Source: Ichthyosporea sp. XGB-2017a
Taxonomy: Eukaryota > Opisthokonta > Ichthyosporea
DNA length: 22,424 bases
Assembly: GCA_002811675.1 (NCBI GenBank)
Contig: PDIM01010261.1
Coordinates: 97,175 to 119,598 of the forward strand
Reading direction: 5' to 3'
The notes beneath the pieces are model-generated. The model searched no databases. It worked only from the letters and a program-made list of their open reading frames with translations, and was not told where the DNA came from. Position numbers and translations under genes: made by a program. This document shows positions 1-8,829 of this stretch, in pieces; within the stretch, counting starts at the first letter, position 1; each line of letters starts with the position of its first letter.

Positions 1-1911
1 GCGTCCCATAATCGCTTCGAACACAGCCTAGGGGTGTCACATTTGGGCGGGAAATTGGTGCGCAGACTGCGGAAGGACCAGGAAGAGTTGGGCATCACCA
101 ATAAGGACGTGTTGTGCGTGGAGATTGCCGGTCTGTGTCACGATTTGGGCCATGGTCCCATTAGCCACCTGTTTGATGGGAGATTCATCCCGCGTGCTCG
201 AGCTGCAGATGCTGCTTCTGCTGATTATGATAATGACGCACCAGAGTGGAGTCACGAGGAGGGATCTATTCGATTACTGACGCATATGATCAGGAACACC
301 CCAGAGTTACGGCAGGCTTTTCGAGATAGAGGGTTGACAGACAGGGATGTGTTGTTCATCAAGGAGCTCATTGCGGGCCCAGCTCTGGCACAGGTGGCCG
401 GGCAAGGGGAAGAGCTTTTGTTGGATAATCTCCCAATGTCTTGTACTAATAGTAATAATAGTCGAAAAGGAAATGTGAATAATAGTAATACGGGGAGACA
501 TTGGGAGGATGGGGATTACTGTCCTGACTATAGTAATAATAAGATACGGAAACCAGTGTCGTTGCCGCAGTCCCCCCCGGATAGTAATAATCTCCCCGCT
601 AGTGGGCGCAGCCAGCGCCACCATCAGGGCCTTATGGATGCGGAACAAGAAGACTTACCGTGCACTGCTGCTGCCACTGCCGCGGGTTATGATGGGGATG
701 GAATGGCTTATTTGTATCGCGGTCGAGGGAGGAATAAGGCATTCTTGTATGAGATTATATCAAACGAAAGCAATGGAATCGATGTGGATAAGTACGATTA
801 TCTTTGTAGGGACGCAGCAATGATTGACTTTGGTAACCCGAAAAACCACATTGATCGACTGATGGCGTATGTGCGTGTGATTGAGGTTAATGGTCGGACT
901 CGTATTTGCTTCCCGGAGAAGCAAGCGACGGATATTCGAGAACTGTTCCACCTTCGCCGACAACTGCACATTCGATGCTATAAACACAAAACGGTCAAAA
1001 TCGTCGAGCATATGATATGTGAGGCAATGCTGATTGCGAATGACCATCTGGAGTACCCCCGTGGAGTATATACAGGAGGCGATGAAAAGAAAAAGGTGAC
1101 AGGGGCGGAGTATATGCGAATCTCAGATACCATTAAAGACATGGCCACCTTTGGGGTAAGTACTTTGCGCTTGCGTTCATTTTCTTTTAGTTGGTGCCTT
1201 CAAGAGCTAACGATATTACTTTTTTTTTTTGCTTATTTATGCATCTTATATATTGCCCCCTTGAAGACGCTAAATGACTCAGTTCTGGATCTCATTCGAC
1301 TTTCAAAAAAATCGGAATTGAAGGAGGCAAGGGAATTGTTAGAGCGCGTACAACGACGAGAGCTGTTTAGATTTGTTGGGGAAATGAGCATAGGGGATCG
1401 AAAAAGACAGGCGGATAAGATACAGTCTGAACTTTGGGAGATTGCCATGCTTAGTGACTGCACGAAAGCATCTCAGTTCTGTAAAGACGATATCCTGGTA
1501 GAACTCGTTAAGTTTGATAATGGCAAGGGAAACAATCATGCTTTGGATGGAATTTATTTCTTTGATAAATATGGTCATGAAAGTGAAGAGGGCTATTCCG
1601 CAAAAATGTACAATTTAGGCATGATATCCTACGCACACGATATGGGAGTTCATCTTGAACGATATGTTCGAGTCTATTCGGTTAAGAATGACTTTTTTGA
1701 GCTCCTTTCAATGTGTTTTAGACAATGGAGTGCGAAAGCATGCTTAGAAGTAGCGGAAGAAATGAATTATCCTACCAGTGATATTTACGTTCCGACACCC
1801 TGTGCCCCGAAGAAAAAGCATGGATACACGCGCTCGGCGCTTGAGCGAGATGTTGAGGGTGATCGGCACAGCAGCGTTCGGAATGTGGCAATGAAATTGG
1901 ATTTTGAGTAG
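1..1911 (+). CDS. SAMHD1: SAMHD1-like HD-domain dNTP triphosphohydrolase (5' end outside window)
   Basis: Deoxynucleoside triphosphate triphosphohydrolase, splitting dNTPs into deoxynucleoside and triphosphate to limit dNTP pools. The window opens inside the catalytic domain: SHNRFEHSLGV is readable from base 4, its His being the first metal ligand. Then come CHDLGHGP (HD pair), a WSHEEGS His and NGIDVDKYDY (the Asp ligand). Collinearity with animal SAMHD1 continues through FRFVGEM and the C-terminal lobe to the TAG stop. One intron is inferred at 1156-1266 (111 nt, GTAAGT..AG, CTAAC branch-like site and T9 tract); removing it restores alignment (MATFG joined to TLNDSVLDL). It is a multiple of three without stops, so the frame also stays open unspliced. 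Between IAGPALA and YLYRGRGRNKAFLYE lies an extra stretch of roughly 90-95 residues, Asn/Ser-rich, that animal proteins lack. The N-terminal region, including any SAM domain, lies upstream. Family assignment is very secure; the intron is inferred from alignment and splice signals. Confidence 0.93.
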   Translation, partial: ASHNRFEHSLGVSHLGGKLVRRLRKDQEELGITNKDVLCVEIAGLCHDLGHGPISHLFDGRFIPRARAADAASADYDNDAPEWSHEEGSIRLLTHMIRNTPELRQAFRDRGLTDRDVLFIKELIAGPALAQVAGQGEELLLDNLPMSCTNSNNSRKGNVNNSNTGRHWEDGDYCPDYSNNKIRKPVSLPQSPPDSNNLPASGRSQRHHQGLMDAEQEDLPCTAAATAAGYDGDGMAYLYRGRGRNKAFLYEIISNESNGIDVDKYDYLCRDAAMIDFGNPKNHIDRLMAYVRVIEVNGRTRICFPEKQATDIRELFHLRRQLHIRCYKHKTVKIVEHMICEAMLIANDHLEYPRGVYTGGDEKKKVTGAEYMRISDTIKDMATFGVSTLRLRSFSFSWCLQELTILLFFFAYLCILYIAPLKTLNDSVLDLIRLSKKSELKEARELLERVQRRELFRFVGEMSIGDRKRQADKIQSELWEIAMLSDCTKASQFCKDDILVELVKFDNGKGNNHALDGIYFFDKYGHESEEGYSAKMYNLGMISYAHDMGVHLERYVRVYSVKNDFFELLSMCFRQWSAKACLEVAEEMNYPTSDIYVPTPCAPKKKHGYTRSALERDVEGDRHSSVRNVAMKLDFE

Positions 1912-1965
1912 GCTTGAACACAGAGATGGGCTCTTCTTTTGATTTTTTCCACCCCTTTTTTTCTT

Positions 1966-2258
1966 TTACCCTTGGTCTTCGTCTTCCTCTACAATTAAGT
2001 TAAGCTCTTTTGTTGAGGAAGGTCGTGGATAATCAGCGACACCACCCACGGTATCGTTGGCCTCTAAGCCTGCTTGGGATTGCGAAGCCATCTCTCTCAC
2101 CTTTTCCTGCAACTCCGTGTTGGATAAATCTAAGGAACCCGATATATTTGTGGTAGCCTGTGTTTTTGTGGTTTTTTCTACAGTTTCACCTATAGACTTG
2201 TGCTCCAACTCTTTGTCTATTTTGTCTTTTTGGACTCTCAAATTCTTTTAAAACAAAA

Positions 2259-2336
<78 letters not shown>

Positions 2337-2506
2337 ATGTACAAATGAAAATTTTGAAATCTTGTTCGCGCCATTTTTTTCATTTTTCTTTTCGTTGTTT
2401 GGTTTAGATTTACACCCTGAACAGTAGTACTGTTAGTGTTCTCCTCTTCAGGGTTGGTGGTAGGTGGCTGATTCTTTCTTTTTGTTTTGATTGGTGTTTT
2501 CGTGTG
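1966..2506 (-). CDS. Unrecognised small protein, last two exons (5' end unresolved)
   Basis: I do not recognise this protein. The last exon is 2244-1966, reading from NLRVQKDKIDKELEHK to IVEEDEDQG and a TAA stop: charged, Ser/Thr/Gln-rich, with a short helical stretch (ELQEKVREMASQ) and an acidic tail. Upstream on the minus strand a second exon fits at 2506-2414. It follows a TTTAG acceptor, encodes 31 residues including QPPTTNPEEENTNST, and ends at GGT before GTAAAT. The intron (2413-2245) ends in TTTTAAAAG, is phase 0 on both sides, and contains the 71-base homopolymer. A competing frame with an ATG at 2649 is open across 2649-2410 but looks less protein-like and needs a weaker GTGTAA donor. 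No convincing first exon was found. The gene converges on the SAMHD1-like gene with only 54 bases between stop codons. Coding status is moderate for the last exon and low for the upstream one. Confidence 0.4.
2262..2332. repeat. 71-base A homopolymer (T71 on the minus strand)
   Basis: An uninterrupted run of 71 A on the plus strand. It lies inside the putative last intron of the minus-strand gene, where it would act as a poly-T stretch ahead of the 3' splice site. It could also mark the tail of an old retroposed insertion, but no flanking duplication is obvious. Confidence 0.9.
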
Positions 2507-2638
2507 CTAAACACGCGAAGGAGAGTGTGTTGTCCAATGTGCCAGCCTGCTCCCTGCTTCGATCTTTTCACTTGTCGGTGCTTGTGATCACTGAAGTGGA
2601 TGGACATGATCATGACGACTGGCAATTTTGGAGACAGC

Positions 2639-2728
2639 AAGCTGATCACGCAGGAAATTTAGCCTTATTGGCTTAGCAACAAAAGCCAAAAAAAGTGAAT
2701 AGTTTCATCGTATGCGGAGGGATTGAGT
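2639..2728 (-). repeat. Inverted repeat, left arm
   Basis: Read on the minus strand, this 90-base arm matches 3056-3145 on the plus strand at roughly 85-90% by eye. The shared core includes TGCTAAGCCAATAAGGCT, which itself forms an AGCC/GGCT hairpin, and ACGATGAAAC. Weaker similarity (a CAGTCGT..CACTTCA block) continues outward to about 2590 after an indel of about 20 bases. No target-site duplication was identified. Confidence 0.8.
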
Positions 2729-3055
2729 AAGATAACTGGATGTTGTGTTGTGTGTGTTCTCCGTAACTGTCCGGGGGACGTTCGACCAACCCATGTCCAA
2801 AATGTGAGGCAATTAAGGCACCTTTGAATATTTATTTAAAACTGTTCAATCCGGAGTCTTAGCGGATACTCTGGAGGGGGTTTGTTCTCTAACAGGCACT
2901 CCCGCCTATGGTTTACCCTTCACAGCTAACGTTTTCTCATCATACAGCTGCAATTCAGTGGGATTTGGACCAGACTTGGTACATTCTCCCAGTCCACTTT
3001 TGGGCATTGGACTAGCGGTAGCATCCTCGTCCCTCTATTAAAATTCAGCTCTCTG

Positions 3056-3145
3056 ATTCAATCCCTCTGCAAACGATGAAACCATTCACTTTTTTGTCTT
3101 TTGTGCTAAGCCAATAAGGCTATAATTTTGCTGCGTGAACTGCTT
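3056..3145 (+). repeat. Inverted repeat, right arm
   Basis: Partner of the arm at 2639-2728, in the opposite orientation, with 327 bases between the arms. Differences are scattered single-base changes and one-base indels, so the two copies are diverged, not identical. Weaker similarity runs outward to about 3172. Possible origins are a foldback or MITE-like element, or an old inverted duplication in a divergent promoter. Confidence 0.8.
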
Positions 3146-3510
3146 CAGTCGTGGTAATGTGCATTCACTTCACCCACCCTTGGTAAAGCCGTGAACACGA
3201 GTACTAGCGAAACTGAGAATGGTGTGGTTCACACAAAGACGAGGACTTCCTTGCTGCTGAGATTTTGGTTTAGTTATTAGGAACAATTATTTATTCACTT
3301 CTGTTTTTTTTTTGGTGTTCTTTTTTTTGTGTTCTTTTTTAAGGTTGGCACAGACATACGGGGCTGCCGGATGGTAATTTATGTCTCTGTTGTTTTGTTT
3401 AGATTTTGTGCTTTTTTTTTTTGAGTTACTTAAAAAGGCTATATACACTTCCGAATCAAAAGAAACAGCAAAAGGGGCTCGCTTGTGTTGAGTAAATCAG
3501 TCAGTCCCTA

Positions 3511-4595
3511 ATGAGTAAACGCTTCAAATCCTCCTCCTCAGGGAGATGGATGCCCTCCGCGCACGAAGACCCGCTGATTCGCTCCCTGGCCCACCCAGAT
3601 GAGGCCAGGCACCCCTCCACCCGGTCACAGGAGACCACCACACCCCCTGAAGAGGATCCAGCACCGCCTACAGCACAGCCACCGCTGGCGATGAAGATCC
3701 CCAACTCCATGATGGACTTTGGCGGGGGATTTGTGCTCAGTGACGAGGAGGAGGACGAGTTGATACGGCAGGCGGAGAATATAAAGGACGGGGAAACAGC
3801 TTCGGGGTTGAAAATTGTGAGTGAGCCCCGTAAGTTTATTCGCCAAACCGAAAACAAAAAGCGAATCCTTTTGTTTAGTTTAGTGACTGATTTGATGTGT
3901 TTTTCTTTTTTCTTTTTTTGTTTAGTTCCGGATATAAGTAATCCATACTCGAACTGTGATGACTGCGGGAAGAGATTTATCAATTCCTTCTTGATGGAGA
4001 AGTTTGACTGTAAAGTGTGTGATGACTGCAGAGCCAATGACGAAAAATATGACCTTATCACCAAAACTGACGCAAAATCTGTAAAGTATTTTTTTTTAGC
4101 CATCTTTATTTCAGAAATGAATCCTCAAAGAATCAAAAGAAAAATCTACTAATCATGTTATGTTTTTTCTTCTTTTTTGTTTTATTTTGCTTATCCCGGT
4201 AGCTGTATCTCCTCTCTGATGGCCAACTGGACGGGAAGGGATCCGGGCTGCGGTTCATCGAGAAGCGGAATCCACACCATCGCAACAGCTTTGCCCGGAT
4301 GAAACTCTTCCTGCTCTGCCAGGTGGAGCAACGCGCCTTTGAGAGGTGGGGCGGGCTGGATCAACTCCAGGCAGAGCTGGATCGCCGCGCGGCAAAGGCA
4401 CAAGGGATCAAACAGAAGAGATTTGATAACAAAATGCGGGAGATGCGTCAGAAGAACAGGCTGGGGAAGCTTTACACGCCTGCGGAGAGACACGTGCACC
4501 AGTACGGGGCGGGGAGGGAGATTGAGGGGGGGGAGGGCAAAATGAGGAAGGAGTGCTCCACCTGTGGTCACGTGGTGTGTTATGAGGTCCTGTGA
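3511..4595 (+). CDS. XPA: XPA / Rad14 nucleotide-excision repair protein
   Basis: Damage-verification scaffold of nucleotide-excision repair in the nucleus, binding damaged DNA, RPA, TFIIH and ERCC1-XPF. Exons 3511-3829, 3926-4080 and 4203-4595 join to 288 residues. Intron 1 (96 nt, GTAAGT..TTTAG) is phase 1 and intron 2 (122 nt, GTAAAG..GTAG) is phase 0. The zinc finger is C117-x2-C-x17-C-x2-C141, followed by LITKTDAK. Exon 3 carries the DNA-binding domain signature (RNPHHRNSFARMKLFL, RFDNKMREMR) and the C-terminal HVHQYG..CSTCGHVV. Near residues 70-75, GGGFVL followed by acidic residues matches the ERCC1-binding motif of animal XPA. GTGAGT at 3817 is a competing intron-1 donor, but its phase does not fit; GTAAGT at 3830 does. 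Length and order match the family. It converges on the Beclin-1 gene downstream. Confidence 0.95.
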
Positions 4596-5035
4596 TGGAT
4601 AGATAAGAGGCTCTTCTCTCCTTCACACACAGTTACATCGATCAGCCTCACGTACAGTTGTGATCCCTGTCCCTCTCGTTGTGTATCAGTGACATTCAGG
4701 AAGCTTATTGGATTTAACAATTCACAATGTTATTTCTTTCTCTGGACCGGGGATGTTTGAATCCCGTGACCGAAGCCAATTTAGTGAACAAATCCCGTAC
4801 AAGAAGAGGTGCTCTGGCCCTGAAGATGGACTAGGCCGGATAAGAGGATGATTATTCCTTGGCGGAGTGATGCGGAAATTACGAAACGTAGACGAGTCTG
4901 AGAGTTGAAATCTCCGCCATATCCGAATCTGAAGGTGTTCATATGTAAATAGCATTGTTTCTCAATTGGCATTTTCAAATAAATTTTATAGAATATTTTT
5001 ATTTTGCAGTTTGGCAATATATCACAAGATGGTCA
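4596..5035. other. Intergenic region between convergent XPA and Beclin-1 genes
   Basis: About 440 bases that must hold both 3' UTRs. An AATAAA-like hexamer (AAATAAATT) occurs near 4978 on the plus strand. Short minus-strand ORFs here show no recognisable domain, and I see no RNA gene or repeat. Confidence 0.5.
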
Positions 5036-6866
5036 CTACGAGTTCACCATCTTACAGACCCACGCCAAGCACCATTTCAGGTCAGTGAGCATAAACTTTA
5101 GCGCCTTTGTCCAGTTTTCATCTGTATTGCCGCCTTGAATCTTTATCGATACGCGGTTGTTTCCATCCCCGATGCGGTCCTTCTGGATGAAATAGGGCGG
5201 CTTGAAGTGCACATCCTGCCCTTCAATGTGCTCCATAAACTGCTGCAGACAGTCCAGAAAGGCAATCATTGCCATATCAAACCGCGCACCCCAGAAGAAC
5301 TTTGTTACACCATGGTTGGCAAACAGCTCTAGATCATAGTCATCGTTGAGTCGCTTTACTCGGGACCAGGATCCCAGTGGGATGAGCTTGTATCTTTTGA
5401 ATTTAAAGTTGAGCTTATGTGCCATGGTGAAAAACAACAGGCATGTATGGCCCCACGCAGCATTGATTTCGTTCCATTCCACCGGGATGTTGGGCAGGCG
5501 CCCCAGACGGAAACCGTTGATTGTCCCAAAGTTGCCATCGTGCCAGATATGAAAGGCATCGTTGTAGATGTTTGTCCGTTTTAAAATGTTCAACTGGTCC
5601 ATCGCGTACACGTTACGCGCCTCCAGTGAGCACTTTTCATCGTGGTGGTGCAGAAACAGCCGATGAAGATCATTGTTATTTTTCCAAAACTGCATTTCCT
5701 CCTTTAAAATATCTTCCTGCTCCACCTCCAGCCGCGCCATATCTACACGCAGCTGCTCCCGCTGGTCCTCGATCCCCAAAATCTCATCCCGTAGCCGCTG
5801 TTCCTCCAGCCGCAATGCCTCGATATCCGCCACCGTCACCTCCTCTTCCTCTGCCCCTTCTCCCGACTCCCCACCCGCCCCTTGCGCAGTCCTATGCAGA
5901 TGCAGGTAGTCCTGGTACTCGTCCCGTTCCCTGCGCGCCTCATTTAAATGCTCATCAAAACGCTCAAGGAGCCGATCTGCACATTCCACACACATAGGAT
6001 GATCCACTATATGAATAAAAGATCCACCAGGAAAGTTAGTACTGTTGGATTAAGCTCAACAAAGCAAAAAAAGAAAGAAAGAAAGAAGAAAGATATTTAC
6101 CTTCAGACAAGCCAGATACCACATCAAACAATTTACTTGCAAACAAAATCGCCTTTGCGTTTTGCTGGCCCTGGCTTTGATTATGCTGTGTTGCCACAGT
6201 TGCTGCCTTTTTCCCACTTCTCCTTCGCCCAGAACGAAAGATGGCTGCGGCATGACTATCCCCCGCACCCACTGGAGCTGAATCACGCACAGGAGGACCA
6301 TGTACTTCCCTATAGTCACACATCTCCTTCTTCTCCTTCCCCCCATCCCCTTCCTTGTCCTCCTCCTCCCGCCCACTCCCGCTCCTTCTCCGAAGCGCAG
6401 CCCCGCCCTCCCCTGCACCAGCTGCAAAGGGGCTGCGGAGGGCAGCCGGCGAGGACGGGGAGGGGCTCCTCCGGTGCATTTCTGGGCGAGCAATCGACAC
6501 CAGCGGGGAGGTAATCTCCCCCATCATGGCCGCTCCAGTCCCTGTTCCCCCTCCTCCAGCAGATCCCGAGGCCCCTGTACCCCCCATGGAATGGGGAATC
6601 TCCACATCCACCAGGGAAGGATGCAGCCGGATGGGCTGTGCGCATCTCTGGCAGGCAAAGTAGACAGACTCTCCGTCCGGGGATCCAGATGGTGGTTGGG
6701 GCGGAGGTGAGAGGGGGGAATCAGAGCTTGGCTGGTGATTAGTGCCGTGTGCGGGGCCTGTAGCAGGTGGAGGCGGGGAGGAAGAAGAGGAGGCGGAAGT
6801 AGAAGAGAAGGACGAGGTAGGGGAAGAGGATTTCCTCTGTGCACTATCCTTGTTATTGTCACTCAT
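5036..6866 (-). CDS. BECN1: Beclin-1 / Atg6 / Vps30, core subunit of the autophagy PI3K complex
   Basis: Scaffold of the class III PI3-kinase (Vps34) complexes in autophagosome formation and endosomal sorting. Exon 1 is 6866-6101 and exon 2 is 6006-5036, joined over a 94-nt phase-1 intron (GTAAAT..ATAG) to give 578 residues. In order: a Ser/Pro-rich N-terminus; a first CxxC (ACQRCAQPI, about 71-79); about 165 residues of Gly/Ser/charged linker; a BH3-like segment KLFDVVSGLSE (245-255); the second CxxC in VDHPMCVECADRL, created exactly across the splice; a coiled coil (about 265-395); and the evolutionarily conserved/BARA domain with FGTINGFRLGRLP, VEWNEINAAWG and WTKALKFMLTDLKW. The order and domain ends match Beclin-1. 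The linker between CxxC and BH3 is longer and more GC-rich than in animals. The ATG at 6866 is the first in frame. The gene lies 205 bases downstream of a transporter gene on the same strand. Confidence 0.96.
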
Positions 6867-7071
6867 CCTCCTTCTCCGCTACCATTCCAATCTACAAAAA
6901 AACAAGAAAGAAAAAAGACAAAACTATCGTCAGAAGAAAAAGAAAGGGGGGCAAAACTCAAATAAATAATTACACCAAAAAAAAATATTTTTTGTTTATT
7001 GTGTCTCAAACAGGCAAGAACAAAGGCTAAGGAGCAATGCTGTTGTGAAGAGGTGTTTGGGTCTACAGGGG

Positions 7072-8829
7072 TTATGAGGAGCGAGTGACGCTGCTCAAGC
7101 GTTGTTCGAAGACTGAGTTGTCTTCCTGTGGGACACTGTTGAAGTACATAGAGGGGTGAGATGGCTTTTTGTTGTGTCCTATAATGTCGACGTATCCTCC
7201 GGCTAGGTTAGTGGATGGTGTGTCCTTGTAGAAGTATCTGTGTACAATGGTTGCTAATATCATGATCAGTGTTAGTGCTGTGTAGCCAGACGCCAAGTTA
7301 TCTTCGCGCATGAGTGGGGATAGGAAGATGGAGATAAGGGATCCCATTGCTACGGAGAGAAAGTACAGAGCCAATGCCACACCCTTCCCACAGTCAGGGA
7401 CTACTTGGTAAGAGTACTCCATCGCACTTGATCCACACAACAATACCGCCCAAGAAAGTGCAACAGTGAAAGGGATTTGCCACCACACAGAGACGGGACT
7501 GGTGAAGACGCCATGCGTGAAGGAACCCGTCTGTTGGATATGATACTGGAGGCCTACGAGGTAAAGAAACCCAGCAATGACTGACATAAAGCCCTGCTGA
7601 ATTCTCCGATGTGGACCCAGGTTCACATGGAAAGGAGGTCCTCGCAGATAGTTCATGAGCCAATCCTGAATTGGGATAAGAATTACGGCAATTAAACACC
7701 CGGCTGGGGCAACGTGTTCGGGAAGGAACCAGCTCGGCCTCTTCATGAAAGTTGCTTGGATTACAATAGTCGCTGAATACTGCGAGTAGAGTGCCATAAA
7801 GCACCCAAATATTCCCAGTGAAAAGGGAAGAATTTTGCAAAAAGAAGATAAGGCAGTAGCTGTTTCTCTATATGCTCCGTCACAGTATGCTAGGAAGGAA
7901 ACGGCACTGGGGTCCCTCTTCACACCCAAAACAGTGCCTCTTTCCCTCTTGTAATTTCTGTATCCGTTGCGGACGGTTGCTGTAATCATATCCAAAGCAA
8001 TAGGAGACTTTTCATGCTGGTCAATTGTCGTGTCTACATACCGATGTATCTGCATAATAAACGCCAACCATCCAATAAAGTACACACCAGTGCAAGCTGC
8101 GAAACACAGATAATACGAAGTCCCTACCAGTGCACCTCCGTACTTCTTTTCTGTGCCGTAATTGTGCAGATACGGGACCACACCTCCCAAAAGAACAGGC
8201 CCTAAATTGGAACAAAAGCTTTGCCATCTGAAGATTCTCTCCACGGTGCGAGGGGTGTCTTGGCCGATGGTCAGTGCCTGATCAGCAATGAGAGATGGGA
8301 CGACGGACTTGTCTACGCCACTGCCGATGGCATTGCACACCAAAGCGAGGAAGAGGAAGAAATTGGAGAAGACGCCTGGGGTGTTTGGAAAGTCTTTCCA
8401 CGTACACGGAAGCGAAGAGCACGTAAAGAAGAAAAATCCGAGGCCGTAAATTGTAAATCCCGCGACTGCAGAACGGATACGTCCAAAAGGGGCGGGCATA
8501 TCTGAAAAATATCCACAAATGGGGGCAAGGATGTACCAGGAGAAGTGAAGAATTTGGATGGCAACAGCAGACTGTTTAGCCGACCATTCAAACATCTCCA
8601 TAAAGTAAACCAGCATAACTGCGGAAAGTGCGGTAGAGGATGCCTTTTCGCCCACGACAAACACTCCGAGGGCCATGAGAGGAGTGAAAGAGGACCACGT
8701 CGACGGGGTTAATGGAGAAAGAAGGGGCATGTCCTCCCGTGAACTAGACGTAGCGCACGATTTAGCACATTTGGTGGTACTGATATTATCACGGGGGATA
8801 TCAGTTGTGTTTTGGGAAAACGAGCACAT
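7072..8829 (-). CDS. POT/PTR2 (NPF-type) transporter, divergent copy
   Basis: Multi-spanning MFS carrier of the proton-coupled oligopeptide/nitrate transporter family, probably in the plasma membrane. A single uninterrupted frame gives 585 residues with about 12 hydrophobic segments. The first membrane segment (about 52-80) carries VVGEKASSTAL where family members usually have ExxERF, so the first Glu and the Arg are not conserved. Family-typical features are GRIRSAVAGFTIYGLGF after helix 2, the late-helix SPVSVWWQIPF, and SSAMEYSYQVVPDCGKG near helices 10-11. It shares blocks such as RPSWF.PEH and IPIQD with the tandem pair at 9688-14683 but is much more diverged from them than they are from each other. 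The substrate cannot be told. It is divergently arranged with the next transporter, with 858 bases between the ATGs. Confidence 0.85.
   Translation of the reverse strand: MCSFSQNTTDIPRDNISTTKCAKSCATSSSREDMPLLSPLTPSTWSSFTPLMALGVFVVGEKASSTALSAVMLVYFMEMFEWSAKQSAVAIQILHFSWYILAPICGYFSDMPAPFGRIRSAVAGFTIYGLGFFFFTCSSLPCTWKDFPNTPGVFSNFFLFLALVCNAIGSGVDKSVVPSLIADQALTIGQDTPRTVERIFRWQSFCSNLGPVLLGGVVPYLHNYGTEKKYGGALVGTSYYLCFAACTGVYFIGWLAFIMQIHRYVDTTIDQHEKSPIALDMITATVRNGYRNYKRERGTVLGVKRDPSAVSFLAYCDGAYRETATALSSFCKILPFSLGIFGCFMALYSQYSATIVIQATFMKRPSWFLPEHVAPAGCLIAVILIPIQDWLMNYLRGPPFHVNLGPHRRIQQGFMSVIAGFLYLVGLQYHIQQTGSFTHGVFTSPVSVWWQIPFTVALSWAVLLCGSSAMEYSYQVVPDCGKGVALALYFLSVAMGSLISIFLSPLMREDNLASGYTALTLIMILATIVHRYFYKDTPSTNLAGGYVDIIGHNKKPSHPSMYFNSVPQEDNSVFEQRLSSVTRSS

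Larger units (their letters stand above)
2507..3510. other. Intergenic region upstream of XPA
   Basis: About 1 kb without a supportable gene. It lies between the minus-strand unknown gene and the plus-strand XPA gene, so it probably holds both promoters. Its main content is the inverted repeat pair at 2639-2728 and 3056-3145. The roughly 330-base centre is of mixed composition and has no RNA gene or ORF that I can support. The last 200 bases before XPA are rich in T runs. Confidence 0.6.

Noticed and set aside
2186-2427. Poly-Phe and poly-Lys open frames
   Set aside because: Direct translation of the 71-base homopolymer.
2660-2700. U2 snRNA-like TTTGGCTTTT..GCTAAG on the minus strand
   Set aside because: Superficial only; the branch-binding GTAGTATCT segment and Sm site are missing.
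3501-4103. 200-codon open frame on the minus strand across XPA
   Set aside because: Antisense to XPA exons and introns; no domain is recognisable and XPA is certain.
4751-4770. tRNA B-box-like sequence GTTTGAATCC
   Set aside because: The flanking bases do not form a T-arm, and no acceptor or anticodon arms can be drawn around it.
5521-6710. Several plus-strand open frames of 100-190 codons
   Set aside because: Antisense to the Beclin-1 exons; Pro/Ser/Arg low-complexity readings caused by the GC-rich linker.
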